A stretch of 32,217 nucleotides of DNA from Gammaproteobacteria bacterium (GTDB lineage: Bacteria > Pseudomonadota > Gammaproteobacteria > Ga0077536). Below the pieces are notes generated by a model, which had not been told where the DNA came from, did no database searches, and saw nothing but the letters and a program-made list of their open reading frames with translations. The position numbers and the translations under genes are program-made. Below are positions 8,160-17,901 of this stretch, piece by piece. The DNA lies in contig JAURMM010000061.1 of NCBI GenBank assembly GCA_030830685.1, positions 1-32,217 of the forward strand. The letters are read 5' to 3'. Numbering within the stretch: the first letter of the stretch is position 1; every line of letters begins with the position of its first letter.

Positions 8160-8795
8160 TCAGGCACCGGCCGCTTGGGCCCAATCACACCAACGGGCAA
8201 TCGGGCAGGTTGGACACTGCGGCTTGCGGGCAGTGCAGACATAGCGTCCGTGGAGAATGAGCCAGTGATGTGCGTGCTGCAGAAAGCGCGCAGGAATCGC
8301 CGCGAGCAAGCCCTGCTCCACCTGCAAGGGTGTGCGCCCCGGAGCAAGTCCCGTACGGTTGGCAACTCGGAAAATGTGGGTGTCCACGGCCATGGTCGGT
8401 TGGCCGAAGGCAACGTTCAGAACCACATTCGCGGTTTTTCTGCCGACCCCGGGTAGCGCCTCGAGAGCCTCGCGCACCCCCGGAACCTTGCCGCCATGCT
8501 CGGCAACCAGCAGACGGGAGGTCTCCATGATATTGCGCGCCTTCGTATTGAAGAGGCCGATGGTCCTGATGTGCTTCCTGAGCCCCTCTTCCCCCAGCGC
8601 CTGCATGTCAGCGGGGGTTTTCACTTGCCGGAAAAGTGCTTCGGTGGCCCTGTTTACGCTCGCATCCGTGGCCTGCGCGGACAGGGTAACCGCCACCAGC
8701 AGCTGGTAGGAATTGCCATATTTGAGTTCGGTCTCGGGCGCCGGATTGCCTGCTGAAAGTGCCTTGAAAAGGGTTGCGACGCGGCGACGATCCAT
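8160..8795 (-). CDS. nth: Endonuclease III (DNA glycosylase/AP lyase)
   Basis: Nth excises oxidised pyrimidines and nicks at abasic sites in base excision repair. From ATG 8795 the protein is 211 residues and aligns without gaps to the E. coli enzyme as I recall it. The helix-hairpin-helix LPGVGRKTANV carries catalytic K120, and VDTHIFRV carries D138. The C-terminal 4Fe-4S ligands are C187, C194, C197 and C203. A GTG at 8801 would overlap the rnfB stop (GTGA), but GGAG sits 5 nt before ATG 8795, which favours the ATG. It belongs to the metG-rnfB-nth arrangement also seen in Xanthomonas. Confidence 0.97.
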   Translation of the reverse strand: MDRRRVATLFKALSAGNPAPETELKYGNSYQLLVAVTLSAQATDASVNRATEALFRQVKTPADMQALGEEGLRKHIRTIGLFNTKARNIMETSRLLVAEHGGKVPGVREALEALPGVGRKTANVVLNVAFGQPTMAVDTHIFRVANRTGLAPGRTPLQVEQGLLAAIPARFLQHAHHWLILHGRYVCTARKPQCPTCPIARWCDWAQAAGA

Positions 8796-8797
8796 GT

Positions 8798-9673
8798 TCA
8801 CTCCATTGCGCGCGGCGACGACGTTGCAGCCAAGCGGGTCAACGTCTGGTCGATTTCTTCGCGGGCTGCAGTCAGATCGAGGGCATCCAGCGCAGGCAAA
8901 GGCGGGAGCCGCTCCGTCGCGGGCGCAGCCAGCCGGCGCACACGTCGATCATGATGTTCGCGAGCCATGCTGGCAGCATGCTCCCATTGCCCCACGGCCC
9001 GTGCGATCTCCTGGCCTTGGCGGAACCAGGCAGCGAGGGGAATCTTGCTTGGACACACCGGCTCACACTGCCCGCACAGGGTACAGCGCGCAAGACTGGC
9101 TGATGGGCCGGGCTCCCAGTCCGCCTCACGCACAGCAAGGTAGAGGGCCTCAGGGTCCAGGGATTCAGGACAGACCGGACGGCAAGCGCCGCACGCCACG
9201 CAATCCGCGTGTCCCGACGCGGCGATACGCAGCGCAGCCTCGCTATCGGCCACCGGCCAGTCCATGGGGGTGACCGGGATGAGCTCAATGCAGTCCACGG
9301 GACAGGGCGGCAGACACAGGCCGCAGCCGGTGCAGTCCTGATCAATCACCACATGGAGCTGGCGCGGCGCACCCAGGATCGCATCAACCGGACAGGCGTC
9401 CAGGCATTTGGCGCAGCCGATGCATTCCTCCGGCTTGATCCGGGCCGTGCTTGGCGGCGGCAGCGGCACCAAGGCCTCCCATGCCGAGAGTGGCGCCGAG
9501 ACGCCTGTTCGCCGCGACAGACGGCTACGCACGAGGCTGCCGCCCGGCTCGCAGCCGTCCTCATTTGCAGCTCCCTCGGCCAGTGCTCGCGCAAAGGGTG
9601 CGCATCCCAAGTAGCCGCATGCCTGGCACTGGCTGTGAGGGAGCACCTCGAGCAGGGCTTCAGGATTCCGCAT
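8798..9673 (-). CDS. rnfB: RnfB-like polyferredoxin with RnfC-like C-terminal ferredoxin domain
   Basis: The 291-residue protein carries 20 cysteines in five 4Fe-4S patterns. An RnfB-type cluster domain has C16, C19, C24 and C41 (QCQACGYLGC). A central 2x[4Fe-4S] ferredoxin has C84/87/90/94 and C114/117/120/124. A second pair has C158/161/164/168 and C197/200/203/207. That last pair, with CPSKIPLAAWFRQ, looks like the C-terminal ferredoxin of RnfC rather than RnfB. The hydrophobic N-terminal anchor of canonical RnfB is absent, so it is predicted soluble. No rnfA, C, D, G or E is in the window. It sits 20 nt after metG and overlaps the nth start region. The role is probably electron delivery, but the partner is unknown. 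Confidence 0.85.
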   Translation of the reverse strand: MRNPEALLEVLPHSQCQACGYLGCAPFARALAEGAANEDGCEPGGSLVRSRLSRRTGVSAPLSAWEALVPLPPPSTARIKPEECIGCAKCLDACPVDAILGAPRQLHVVIDQDCTGCGLCLPPCPVDCIELIPVTPMDWPVADSEAALRIAASGHADCVACGACRPVCPESLDPEALYLAVREADWEPGPSASLARCTLCGQCEPVCPSKIPLAAWFRQGQEIARAVGQWEHAASMAREHHDRRVRRLAAPATERLPPLPALDALDLTAAREEIDQTLTRLAATSSPRAME

Positions 9674-9693
9674 GCGCGCGGCGCCTGCCCTTG

Positions 9694-11754
9694 CTACTTG
9701 ACCCGCATGCCAGCTTCCGCGCCAGCTTCAGGCGAGATGAGGAAAATGCCGGGGCCGTCACCGCTGGCCGCGAGCACCATGCCCTCAGAGACTCCGAAAC
9801 GCATCTTGCGGGGTGCCAGATTGGCAACCATCACCACATGCTTTCCGACCAGCGCTTCAGGCGCGTACGCGGCCTTGATGCCGGCGAAGACCTGACGGGT
9901 CTCAGTCCCCAGATCGAGCGTGAGCTGTACGAGCTTGTCGGCCCCTTCGACTGCGTTGGCAGCAGCAATCCGCGCAACGCGTAAATCGATTTTCCCGAAT
10001 TCTTCGATGGAGATTTGCGCCGGCGTATCGGCGACGTCGGACGCAGGCTTTGCCGCGGAAGACGCAGCAGTAGGGGCACTTGAAGTCTTGGTTGCAGGTG
10101 CGGGCGGAGCGCTTCTGGAATCTTCAATCATGGCGGTTACTTTTGCAGGGTCTATACGGTTCAGGAGAGGCTTGAAAGGCTTGACGACATGCGCGCCAAG
10201 CAGGGTCTGATGGTCATTCCAGCGCAGTTCGCCACAGTCAAGGAACTCCTCCGCCTCGCGCGCCATGAACGGCAACACGGGTTTGAGGTAGATCATCAGG
10301 AGGCGGAACAATTCGATACCCGTGGAACACACAGCGTGCAGTTCGCTGGCCGCGTCCTCCTGCTTTGCCAGCACCCAGGGTTTGCGGTGGTCGATGTACT
10401 GGTTGACGCGGTCCGCCAACGCCATGATTTCGCGCATCGCACGGCCGAATTCGCGTGCCTCGTACGCTTGCGCGATCCCGGCACCTGCGGCCTGCAAGGC
10501 CGACACCAGTGCCGGATCATCTCCACGGGCGGCCAGCGCGCCTGCGAAATTTCGGGTGACGAAACCAGCACAGCGGCTGGCGATGTTCACTACCTTGCCG
10601 ACCAGGTCGGCGTTCACGCGATGCTGGAAGTCCTCGAGGTTGAGATCGATGTCATCGATCCCGGCTCCGAGCTTGGCCGCAAAGTAGTAGCGCAGGTACT
10701 CGGGGTGAAGATGGTCGAGATAGGTCCGCGCAGTAATGAAGGTGCCACGAGACTTCGACATCTTCTGACCATCTACAGTCAGGAAGCCATGCACGAAGAC
10801 ATTGCTCGGTATGCGGAAGCCCGCCCCCTTCAGCATGGCTGGCCAGAACAGCGTGTGGAAATACGTGATGTCCTTGCCGATGAAGTGGTACATCTCGGTG
10901 GTGCTGTCAGCGGCACAGAAGCTGTCAAAATCGATGCCCGTGCGGTCGCACAGGTGCCGGAAGCTCGCGAAATAGCCGATGGGAGCGTCAAGCCAGACAT
11001 AGAAGTACTTACCGGGAGCATCCGGGATCTCGAAGCCGAAATAGGGCGCATCCCGCGAGATATCCCAATCCTGAAGGCCGGCTTCGAACCATTCCTGAAG
11101 CTTGTTGACTACACCGGGCTGCAAGTCACTGCTGGCAAGCCACTCTTTCAACATGCTTTCAAAGTTGCCCAGGCGGAAGAACAGATGCTCCGATTCGCGT
11201 TGTTCCGGCGCCACCCCGGTAAGCACCGAACGCGGATCGACCAGGTCGGTCGGCGCATAGGTAGCACCGCAGGCCTCGCAGTTGTCGCCGTATTGATCCC
11301 CGGCACCGCAACGGGGGCAGGTGCCCTTGATAAAGCGATCCGGCAGAAACATCTGTTTGACCGGGTCAAACGCCTGATGGATCGAGCGACGGGTGATGTG
11401 CCCTGCGTCGCGCAAACGTTCGTAGATGAGCGTGGCAATCGCGCGATTTTCGGGCGAGTGCGTGGAGTGATAGTTGTCGAAGGCAACACCGAAAGCGGCG
11501 AAGTCGGCCTGGTGCTCGCCGCCGATACGGCGGATGAGTTCCTCCGGCGCAATGCCTTCCTGCTCGGCGCGCAACATGATCGGCGTGCCGTGGGCGTCAT
11601 CTGCGCACACATAGTGGCACTCGTGGCCGCGAAGCTTCTGGAAGCGCACCCAGATGTCGGTCTGGAGATATTCCACCAGGTGGCCGATGTGGATCGGTCC
11701 GTTCGCATAAGGAAGCGCACTGGTGACAAGGATGCGGCGATGCGCGGTACTCAT
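9694..11754 (-). CDS. metG: Methionyl-tRNA synthetase
   Basis: MetG charges tRNA-Met with methionine. From ATG 11754 it has 686 residues (E. coli about 677). The class I signatures are HIGH at 22-25 (GPIHIGH) and KMSKS at 331-335. The zinc knuckle uses C146, C149, C159 and C162. A Pro/Ala-rich linker (about 540-580) leads to the C-terminal EMAP-like tRNA-binding OB domain ([12 protein letters not shown] to the end). The frame stays open upstream for about 100 codons, but the conserved N-terminus starts at [19 protein letters not shown], so 11754 is chosen. It is divergent from apbC across 160 nt and heads the leftward six-gene run. Confidence 0.98.
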   Translation of the reverse strand: MSTAHRRILVTSALPYANGPIHIGHLVEYLQTDIWVRFQKLRGHECHYVCADDAHGTPIMLRAEQEGIAPEELIRRIGGEHQADFAAFGVAFDNYHSTHSPENRAIATLIYERLRDAGHITRRSIHQAFDPVKQMFLPDRFIKGTCPRCGAGDQYGDNCEACGATYAPTDLVDPRSVLTGVAPEQRESEHLFFRLGNFESMLKEWLASSDLQPGVVNKLQEWFEAGLQDWDISRDAPYFGFEIPDAPGKYFYVWLDAPIGYFASFRHLCDRTGIDFDSFCAADSTTEMYHFIGKDITYFHTLFWPAMLKGAGFRIPSNVFVHGFLTVDGQKMSKSRGTFITARTYLDHLHPEYLRYYFAAKLGAGIDDIDLNLEDFQHRVNADLVGKVVNIASRCAGFVTRNFAGALAARGDDPALVSALQAAGAGIAQAYEAREFGRAMREIMALADRVNQYIDHRKPWVLAKQEDAASELHAVCSTGIELFRLLMIYLKPVLPFMAREAEEFLDCGELRWNDHQTLLGAHVVKPFKPLLNRIDPAKVTAMIEDSRSAPPAPATKTSSAPTAASSAAKPASDVADTPAQISIEEFGKIDLRVARIAAANAVEGADKLVQLTLDLGTETRQVFAGIKAAYAPEALVGKHVVMVANLAPRKMRFGVSEGMVLAASGDGPGIFLISPEAGAEAGMRVK

Positions 11755-11914
11755 GGGGTATCCGGATAATCTTGCAGGGTAATGCCCGCGGCCGACGCGG
11801 GGTTGAGTGCGTACGTTAGCACCGAGCCCCCGGTGATGCCATGAATGGTGCGGCGGCAGGGGCAGCCACGCGCCTGCTTGTGTACAATCCGCACGCCCCA
11901 ACGGAGGACCCTGC

Positions 11915-13006
11915 ATGAGCGTCGACAAAGCCCGGATCGAGACCGCACTCAAAACCTTTACAGACCCATACCTGGGTACGGATGTGGTGAGCGCGGGCAT
12001 GCTCAAGGACGTGACAGTGGACGCCACGGGCATCACCCTTAGCCTCGAGGCCGGTTTCCCGCTCAAACGTTATGGTGAGATCCTGAAGCAGGCCCTGATC
12101 GCAGCAGTGACGCCCGTTTGTGACGGACTCCCGGTCAACATCATCATCGAGACCAGAATCACGGCCCGGGCGGTGCAGAAGGGTGTGAAAACCCTCCCCG
12201 GCGTGCGGAACACCATCGCGGTTGCGTCCGGCAAAGGCGGCGTCGGCAAGTCCACCACGGCGGTCAATCTGGCGCTTGCGCTGCGCGACGAGGGCGCGAC
12301 TGTCGGATTACTCGATGCAGACATCTACGGGCCAAGCCAGCCGCGCATGCTGGGATGCCCGGGGCGTCCCGATTCCCGTGACGGCAAATCCATGGAGCCC
12401 AAGGAGAGTTACGGTATCCAGTCCATCTCGATCGGGCACCTCATAGAAGAGGACACCCCCATGATCTGGCGTGGCCCCATGGCCACCAGCGCACTCGAAC
12501 AACTGCTGCGTGAGACCAACTGGCGGGATGTGGATTACCTGGTAATCGATCTGCCCCCGGGTACCGGCGATATTCAGCTCACGCTGTGCCAGAAGGTTCC
12601 GCTGAGCGGCGCAGTCATCGTGACGACGCCGCAGGACATCGCGCTGCTCGATGCCCGCAAGGGCCTCAAGATGTTCGAGAAGGTGGACGTGCCAGTGCTC
12701 GGCGTCATCGAGAACATGAGCGTTCATGTGTGTTCCAACTGCGGCCATGCCGAACACATCTTCGGCAGTGGAGGTGGCGCGAGCATGGCTGCCCAGTATG
12801 GCGTTGATCTGCTCGGCTCCTTGCCTCTGGATATCAGAATCCGGGAGGGTGTGGACGCCGGTCGCCCAACGGTCGAGACGGATCCAGACAGTGCGGCAAC
12901 CACTGCCTACAGGGACATCGCACGACGCGTTGCCGCCAAGCTCGCCTTGCGCGGACGGGATTACAGCGCAAAGTTCCCGAACATCGTCATCCAGAAGAAC
13001 AGCTGA
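11915..13006 (+). CDS. apbC: Mrp/ApbC iron-sulfur cluster carrier ATPase
   Basis: ApbC (Mrp) is a P-loop ATPase that binds and transfers Fe-S clusters. The 363-residue protein has an N-terminal MIP18/DUF59 domain (about 1-90) and a ParA/MinD-type ATPase. The deviant Walker A is GKGGVGKST at 106-114. Further motifs are [29 protein letters not shown] and the cluster-binding C273-x-x-C276 (CSNC). GGAGG (11903-11907) lies 7 nt before ATG 11915, and TACAAT at 11883-11888 is a possible -10. dcd follows after 23 nt. The apbC-dcd pair divergent from metG is a known gammaproteobacterial layout. Confidence 0.96.
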   Translation: MSVDKARIETALKTFTDPYLGTDVVSAGMLKDVTVDATGITLSLEAGFPLKRYGEILKQALIAAVTPVCDGLPVNIIIETRITARAVQKGVKTLPGVRNTIAVASGKGGVGKSTTAVNLALALRDEGATVGLLDADIYGPSQPRMLGCPGRPDSRDGKSMEPKESYGIQSISIGHLIEEDTPMIWRGPMATSALEQLLRETNWRDVDYLVIDLPPGTGDIQLTLCQKVPLSGAVIVTTPQDIALLDARKGLKMFEKVDVPVLGVIENMSVHVCSNCGHAEHIFGSGGGASMAAQYGVDLLGSLPLDIRIREGVDAGRPTVETDPDSAATTAYRDIARRVAAKLALRGRDYSAKFPNIVIQKNS

Positions 13007-13029
13007 AACACACGCAGGGGGCCTGTCTG

Positions 13030-13596
13030 ATGTCCGTCAAAGCTGATCGCTGGATTCGCCGGATGGTGCAGGAACATCGCATGATCGAGCCATTCGAACC
13101 GGATCAGATCCGGGCTGTGAATGGTCAGCGTGTGATCAGCTTCGGCACCTCGAGCTACGGCTACGATATCCGCTGTGCACCGGAGTTCAAGGTCTTCACC
13201 AACATCAACTCTGCCGTTGTCGACCCCAAGAACTTTGACCCCGCAAGCTTCGTGGACGTGAACGCAGACGTCTGCATCATTCCTCCAAACTCTTTTGCGC
13301 TGGCCCGCACGGTTGAGTATTTCCGCATCCCGCGCAACGTGCTCACCATCTGCCTCGGCAAATCGACGTACGCGCGCTGCGGGATCATCGTGAATGTCAC
13401 CCCACTGGAGCCTGAGTGGGAGGGACATGTGACACTCGAGTTCTCCAATACCACAACGCTCCCGGCAAAGATCTATGCCAACGAAGGGGTGGCGCAGGTC
13501 ATTTTTCTGGAATCGGACGAGCACTGCGAAGTGTCTTACAAGGACCGGGGCGGCAAGTACCAGGCCCAGACCGGCGTCACCCTGCCCCGCGCCTGA
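13030..13596 (+). CDS. dcd: dCTP deaminase
   Basis: Dcd converts dCTP to dUTP, feeding dTMP synthesis by ThyA (encoded at 30.3-31.1 kb). At 188 residues it matches the Pseudomonas-type enzyme closely. The active-site region is [18 protein letters not shown], with S112 and R116, and the catalytic glutamate is E137 in VTLEFSN. The C-terminal nucleotide-binding tail [20 protein letters not shown] is complete. AGGGGG lies about 9 nt before ATG 13030. It ends 12 nt from the convergent tusA-like gene, with no room for a classical terminator. Confidence 0.97.
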   Translation: MSVKADRWIRRMVQEHRMIEPFEPDQIRAVNGQRVISFGTSSYGYDIRCAPEFKVFTNINSAVVDPKNFDPASFVDVNADVCIIPPNSFALARTVEYFRIPRNVLTICLGKSTYARCGIIVNVTPLEPEWEGHVTLEFSNTTTLPAKIYANEGVAQVIFLESDEHCEVSYKDRGGKYQAQTGVTLPRA

Positions 13597-13608
13597 AGAC
13601 TGGCTGCG

Positions 13609-13875
13609 TCAGGCGGCGCCGGCGCCCTTGCGGAAGACGAACTGGAACATTCCGCCCTCCTCGCCTGCATGCAGGACTTCATGGCCCGCCTCACTGGCAA
13701 ACGCCAGGAGGTCGCGCATGGAATTCGGGTCAGTCGCGCGCAGGTAAACGGCGGCCCCGGGTGCCAGGGGTGAGAGCGCCTTCTTGGTCTTGAGCAAAGG
13801 CAGAGGACATTTCAGGCCCTCGGCATGCACTTGCACCTCACAGCCGGCGATCAGCGCGTCCAGAGCATCGTTCAA
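13609..13875 (-). CDS. TusA-family sulfur carrier protein
   Basis: The 88-residue protein has the TusA fold signature: LKCPLPLLKTKKAL, with the sulfur-carrying C23-P24, then the GAAVYLRATDPNSMRDLLAF segment. TusA relatives relay persulfide sulfur in tRNA thiolation, molybdenum cofactor synthesis or sulfur oxidation, and which applies here cannot be told. No ATG is available in frame near the N-terminus. TTG 13875 is the best start, with GAGG about 10 nt upstream, and an in-frame stop closes the frame just beyond. It begins 5 nt after the msrB stop, so the two are co-transcribed. Confidence 0.88.
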   Translation of the reverse strand: MNDALDALIAGCEVQVHAEGLKCPLPLLKTKKALSPLAPGAAVYLRATDPNSMRDLLAFASEAGHEVLHAGEEGGMFQFVFRKGAGAA

Positions 13876-13880
13876 GCCGG

Positions 13881-14279
13881 TCAGTCCTCGCGTTCATGCA
13901 GCGCAAGCGACACCGAATTGATGCAGTAGCGCATCCCGGTGGGTTGAGGTCCATCTGGAAATACGTGACCAAGATGCGCCTCGCACTGGGCACACAGGAC
14001 TTCCACCCGGACCATGCCATGAGTGTGATCCGAGCGGGTCTCTATATTTTGAGGCTCTGCCGGCTGCCAGAAGCTCGGCCAGCCGCTGCCGGAGTCGTAC
14101 TTGTGTCTGGAATCAAACAGCCGCGCACCACAACACTTGCAGACGAACTCGCCGGTTTTGTCGCAGTGGTTGAATTCGCCGGTGAATGGCCGCTCCGTGC
14201 CGTGTTCACGACACACCGCATACTCGAGGGGGTCGAGCTGCGCACGCCATTCCTCGTCGGTTTTCCTGATCTTGCTCAT
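13881..14279 (-). CDS. msrB: Peptide methionine-R-sulfoxide reductase MsrB
   Basis: MsrB reduces methionine-R-sulfoxide in proteins. From ATG 14279 it has 132 residues, typical of single-domain MsrB. Two CxxC-type pairs that bind structural zinc are visible (CKCCG and [12 protein letters not shown]). The catalytic cysteine is in [11 protein letters not shown] near the C-terminus. The substrate pocket segments [12 protein letters not shown] and HGMVRVEV are also present. The frame is open further upstream, but the conserved protein begins at [15 protein letters not shown]. It leads the msrB-tusA pair and has a good promoter at 14358-14385. Confidence 0.96.
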   Translation of the reverse strand: MSKIRKTDEEWRAQLDPLEYAVCREHGTERPFTGEFNHCDKTGEFVCKCCGARLFDSRHKYDSGSGWPSFWQPAEPQNIETRSDHTHGMVRVEVLCAQCEAHLGHVFPDGPQPTGMRYCINSVSLALHERED

Positions 14280-14357
14280 GCTTGCTGTCGCTCCCTTTGA
14301 ACTTCCAGGTCCGAAACTACGCTGGCGCGCGGCCACAGGTGCGCCGGGCGCCGACTT

Positions 14358-14385
14358 ATTATAGCCTCGAGTCCGGTGCGGTCAG
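14358..14385 (-). promoter_or_regulatory. Sigma-70-type promoter for msrB-tusA
   Basis: Read leftward, a perfect -10 TATAAT (14363-14358) follows a CTGACC -35-like hexamer (14385-14380) with a 16-nt spacer. Transcription would begin near 14351, about 70 nt before the msrB ATG. It lies in the 155-nt gap shared with the divergent response-regulator gene. Confidence 0.55.
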
Positions 14386-14434
14386 CGCAGGAAGCAGCCG
14401 CCCTTTCCCCATTCCCACCCACAGGAGCTCCGGC

Positions 14435-15127
14435 ATGAGAATCGCGCTGCTGGAAGATGATCAGGACCAGGCCAACCTATTTCTGGAATGGCTGAAAGGC
14501 GCAGGGCATACCTGCGAGCATTTCAGGTCGGGCAAGCTTTTCGTGCGCAACATCCGTCATGACAGTTTCGATATGCTGATCCTCGACTGGATGGTGCCTG
14601 AGATGGATGGCTTCCAGGTCCTGGCCTGGGTCAGGGAAAATTTTGACTGGCCCATCCCCGTGCTTTTTCTGACGGCACGCGATGACGAAGACGACATCGT
14701 GCGCGCCCTGCAGCAGGGCGCGGATGACTATGTGGTCAAACCTGCCAAGCAGCGTGAACTCCTTGCCCGCATCAAGGCGGTGGCGCGGCGGACCAGCCCG
14801 GTGGACGACGGTGTTACGCAAATCGCCGTGCCGCCCTACCTCATTGACCTCGCCAATCACAGCATCTACCGGGACGGCCTGCGGGTGGAAGTGACACAGA
14901 AAGAATATGAGTTGATCGTGTTCCTGTTCCGGAATATCGGTCGGGTGCTGTCGCGGGCCCACATCCTCGAGAGCGTCTGGGGCCGCAATCCGGATGTGAA
15001 CACGCGCACCGTGGATACCCATGTCAGCCGGATTCGGGGCAAGCTCGAAATAACCCCTGAATCAGGATGGAAGCTTTCATCGATTTATCAGCACGGTTAC
15101 AGACTGGAGCGTCCTGCCGCCCAATGA
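14435..15127 (+). CDS. OmpR/PhoB-family response regulator (orphan)
   Basis: This is a 230-residue two-component regulator. The receiver domain (1-115) has acidic E7/D8/D9, phospho-acceptor D51 (MLILDWMVPEMDG), T80 and K102 (VVKPAK). The C-terminal winged-helix DNA-binding domain (about 130-228) has LTQKEYELIVFLF-like recognition (VTQKEYELIVFLF) and VDTHVSRIRGKL. AGGAG (14423-14427) lies 7 nt before ATG 14435, which excludes the longer upstream frame. No histidine kinase is adjacent: msrB is divergent and ispG lies downstream on the same strand. Signal and targets are unknown. Confidence 0.93.
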   Translation: MRIALLEDDQDQANLFLEWLKGAGHTCEHFRSGKLFVRNIRHDSFDMLILDWMVPEMDGFQVLAWVRENFDWPIPVLFLTARDDEDDIVRALQQGADDYVVKPAKQRELLARIKAVARRTSPVDDGVTQIAVPPYLIDLANHSIYRDGLRVEVTQKEYELIVFLFRNIGRVLSRAHILESVWGRNPDVNTRTVDTHVSRIRGKLEITPESGWKLSSIYQHGYRLERPAAQ

Positions 15128-15226
15128 GGGAGGCGGGTGCCGGTGGAGGGGTCTCGCGGGCTGGGCTAGAATCGCGCCGTCGGTCCCATATCCGATTCCC
15201 CGCCCCCAGCAACGGATTCCAGCAGC

Positions 15227-16480
15227 ATGAACGTGCATCCCCTCTATCACCGTCGCCACAGTGTCGATGTCCGCGTCGGCAGTGTCACCATAGGCGGAGA
15301 CCATCCCATCGTGGTCCAGTCCATGACCAATACGGACACCGCCGATGCAGCCGCCACCGCCAAGCAGATTCAGCAGCTGGCTGCAGCCGGTTCTGAACTG
15401 GTTCGCATCACGGTTAACACCGAGGAAGCAGCTGAGCAGGTAGCGCGGATCAGGGATCGGCTGGACGCAGTCGGTTGCCGAGTGCCCCTGATCGGTGACT
15501 TCCACTACAACGGACATCTGCTGCTCACGAAATACCCCTCGTGCGCGGAAGCGCTCGCCAAATACCGCATCAATCCCGGCAATGTCGGCTTCGGACGCAA
15601 GAAGGACTCCCAGTTCGCCGCAATGATCGAGGTCGCTATCGCACGCAACAAGCCGGTGCGCATCGGCGTGAACTGGGGCAGCCTCGATCAGGCACTGGTC
15701 GTGAAGATGATGGATGACAACGCGCGCAGCGCCAATCCGCTGAGCGCCGACGAGATCACGCGCGCAGCCCTCATCGAATCGGCACTCATCAGCGCCGCGA
15801 AGGCCGAAGAAATCGGACTACCCCGGGACAAAATAGTGCTCTCCTGCAAAGTGAGCGGCGTGCAGGATCTCATCGCCGTCTATGCAGAACTCGCCGCGCG
15901 CTGCGACTACGCCTTGCATCTCGGGCTTACTGAAGCTGGCATGGGCTCCAAGGGAATCGTCGCCTCGACAGCCGGCATGGGGATCCTGTTACAGCAGGGC
16001 ATCGGCGATACCATCCGTGTGTCGCTGACACCGGAGCCCGGTGGCGAGCGCGCGCAGGAGGTGGTGGTGGCCCAGGAGATCCTGCAGACCATGGGTTTGC
16101 GCTCCTTCACGCCACTGGTCACTGCTTGCCCTGGATGCGGGCGTACGACGAGTACGGTGTTCCAGGAACTTGCGCAGGACATTCAGGCTTACGTACGCAC
16201 GCAAATGCCGATCTGGCGCGAGCAATATCCAGGTGTGGAAGACATGTCCTTGGCCGTGATGGGTTGCGTGGTCAATGGTCCCGGCGAAAGCAAGCACGCC
16301 AACATCGGGATCAGCCTGCCGGGTACCGGTGAAGCGCCCTCAGCGCCGGTGTTCATCGATGGAGAAAAGGTCACCACCCTGCGCGGCGAACATATCGCGC
16401 AGGAGTTCCGGGCCATCCTCGATGACTACGTGCAACGCAAATACGCGCCGACGGCGGCAGCGGAACAGACGACGGTCTGA
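15227..16480 (+). CDS. ispG: 4-hydroxy-3-methylbut-2-en-1-yl diphosphate synthase (IspG/GcpE)
   Basis: IspG is the penultimate enzyme of the MEP isoprenoid pathway and converts MEcPP to HMBPP with a 4Fe-4S cluster. The 417-residue protein has the TIM-barrel half, from [20 protein letters not shown] through the [12 protein letters not shown] region. The cluster half has C301 and C304 in CPGCGRTT, C347 in [10 protein letters not shown], and E354, the expected fourth ligand. ATG 15227 has only a weak GGA upstream. TAGAAT at 15167-15172 may be the -10. It is followed by mpl after 32 nt. Confidence 0.97.
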   Translation: MNVHPLYHRRHSVDVRVGSVTIGGDHPIVVQSMTNTDTADAAATAKQIQQLAAAGSELVRITVNTEEAAEQVARIRDRLDAVGCRVPLIGDFHYNGHLLLTKYPSCAEALAKYRINPGNVGFGRKKDSQFAAMIEVAIARNKPVRIGVNWGSLDQALVVKMMDDNARSANPLSADEITRAALIESALISAAKAEEIGLPRDKIVLSCKVSGVQDLIAVYAELAARCDYALHLGLTEAGMGSKGIVASTAGMGILLQQGIGDTIRVSLTPEPGGERAQEVVVAQEILQTMGLRSFTPLVTACPGCGRTTSTVFQELAQDIQAYVRTQMPIWREQYPGVEDMSLAVMGCVVNGPGESKHANIGISLPGTGEAPSAPVFIDGEKVTTLRGEHIAQEFRAILDDYVQRKYAPTAAAEQTTV

Positions 16481-16512
16481 GCGCGCAAGTCCAGGGCCCT
16501 CACGCGAGTCCC

Positions 16513-17901
16513 ATGCATATCCATATCGCGGGGATCTGCGGCACCTTCATGGCCGGGGTGGCGCAGCTTGCACGGGAACTCGGTCATCAGGTGAGCGGGT
16601 CAGACAGTAATGTCTATCCGCCGATGAGTGACTTCCTGGAGGCGGCAGGGATTTCCATCCGCCAAGGCTGGCACCCGGACCACCTTGCCGACAAACCGGA
16701 TCTCGTCGTGATCGGCAACGCCCTCAGTCGGGGCAATCCCCTTGTAGAAGCCGTGCTGGATGCGCACATCCCCTATACCTCAGGTCCCGCCTGGCTCGCA
16801 CAGAATGTGTTGCAAACCCGACACGTGCTGGCGGTTGCCGGTACCCACGGCAAGACCACCACCAGCAGCATGCTGGCTCATCTGCTGGAGGCCGGAGGCC
16901 TGTGCCCCGGTTTTCTGATTGGCGGGATTCCCGGAAACTTCGGTGTGCCTGCACGCCTCGGCACTGGCCGGTACTTCGTCATCGAGGCCGATGAATACGA
17001 TACCGCGTTCTTCGACAAGCGCTCGAAGTTCGTGCACTACCGGCCGGATACGCTGGTGATCAACAACCTCGAATTCGACCATGCGGATATCTTTCCGGAC
17101 CTCGCGGCCATTCAGACCCAGTTTCATCATCTCGTGCGGACCGTGCCGCGCAGGGGTCGGATTCTGTGGAACGCGGACGAGGTGAACATCCCCCCGGTTC
17201 TCGCGCGAGGCTTGTGGAGTGAGTCGCAGAGCTTCGGCGCCGCGAAGGAGGCGGACTGGCGTCTGCTCGAGGAGGTGGACCGGCCTGAGCGCCGAGTGCG
17301 CACGACGGACAGGCTGTCGGCCGGGGAATGGAGGATTGCGTTGCCGGAGGCCGCGCCGGGGAGACATAACGCATTGAACGCAATCGCCGCCATCGCAGCG
17401 GCCTGCCATGCGGGGATGCGTCCGGAGCAGGCGTGCACGGCGTTGGCGGAGTTCCGCAATACCAGGAGACGCCTCGAGATTGTGGGGGAGCTCGAAGGGA
17501 TCACGGTCTACGACGATTTCGCCCACCACCCGACCGCGGTCGCAGCCACGCTTGCCGCCCTGCGTGAACGCGTCGGCAAAGCGCCGATCGTGGCTGTGCT
17601 GGAACCGCGCTCCAACACCATGCGCATGGGGGTGCACCGTGACTCTCTCGGTCCCTCGCTGGCAGCGGCTGATCAGGCGCTGCTGTTGATGCCCGCCGAC
17701 CTCGGGTGGGACACAACCCCCTTGCGACACTCGCTGCTCGGACGCGGCGAGCTTCATGCCAGTCCCGATACCCTGCTGGAAGCGCTGCTCGCACGCTGTG
17801 CCCCGGGTTGCCACGTGCTCATCATGAGCAACGGTGATTTCGGCGGCCTCCACCACCGCCTCCTGCGGCTGCTGGCCGACAGGGCAGCGGGGGGGCCATG
17901 A
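16513..17901 (+). CDS. mpl: UDP-N-acetylmuramate:tripeptide ligase Mpl (murein recycling)
   Basis: Mpl attaches recycled L-Ala-gamma-D-Glu-meso-DAP to UDP-MurNAc, returning murein peptide to cell-wall synthesis. The 462-residue protein has the three Mur-ligase domains. The N-terminal Rossmann start is HIHIAGICGTFM. The P-loop is GTHGKTTTS at 110-118. VIEADEYDTAFFDKRSKF, LEFDHADIFPD and YDDFAHHPTAV follow. The motif IAGICGTFMAG with DEYDTAFFDKRSKF distinguishes Mpl from MurC. Its stop overlaps the next start (ATGA at 17898), which indicates coupling to the Lon-N-domain gene. Confidence 0.96.
   Translation: MHIHIAGICGTFMAGVAQLARELGHQVSGSDSNVYPPMSDFLEAAGISIRQGWHPDHLADKPDLVVIGNALSRGNPLVEAVLDAHIPYTSGPAWLAQNVLQTRHVLAVAGTHGKTTTSSMLAHLLEAGGLCPGFLIGGIPGNFGVPARLGTGRYFVIEADEYDTAFFDKRSKFVHYRPDTLVINNLEFDHADIFPDLAAIQTQFHHLVRTVPRRGRILWNADEVNIPPVLARGLWSESQSFGAAKEADWRLLEEVDRPERRVRTTDRLSAGEWRIALPEAAPGRHNALNAIAAIAAACHAGMRPEQACTALAEFRNTRRRLEIVGELEGITVYDDFAHHPTAVAATLAALRERVGKAPIVAVLEPRSNTMRMGVHRDSLGPSLAAADQALLLMPADLGWDTTPLRHSLLGRGELHASPDTLLEALLARCAPGCHVLIMSNGDFGGLHHRLLRLLADRAAGGP

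Noticed and set aside
10189-11769. 526-residue open frame on the + strand opposite metG
   Set aside because: It is fully antisense to metG, has no recognisable domain, and reflects the codon bias of a GC-rich gene.
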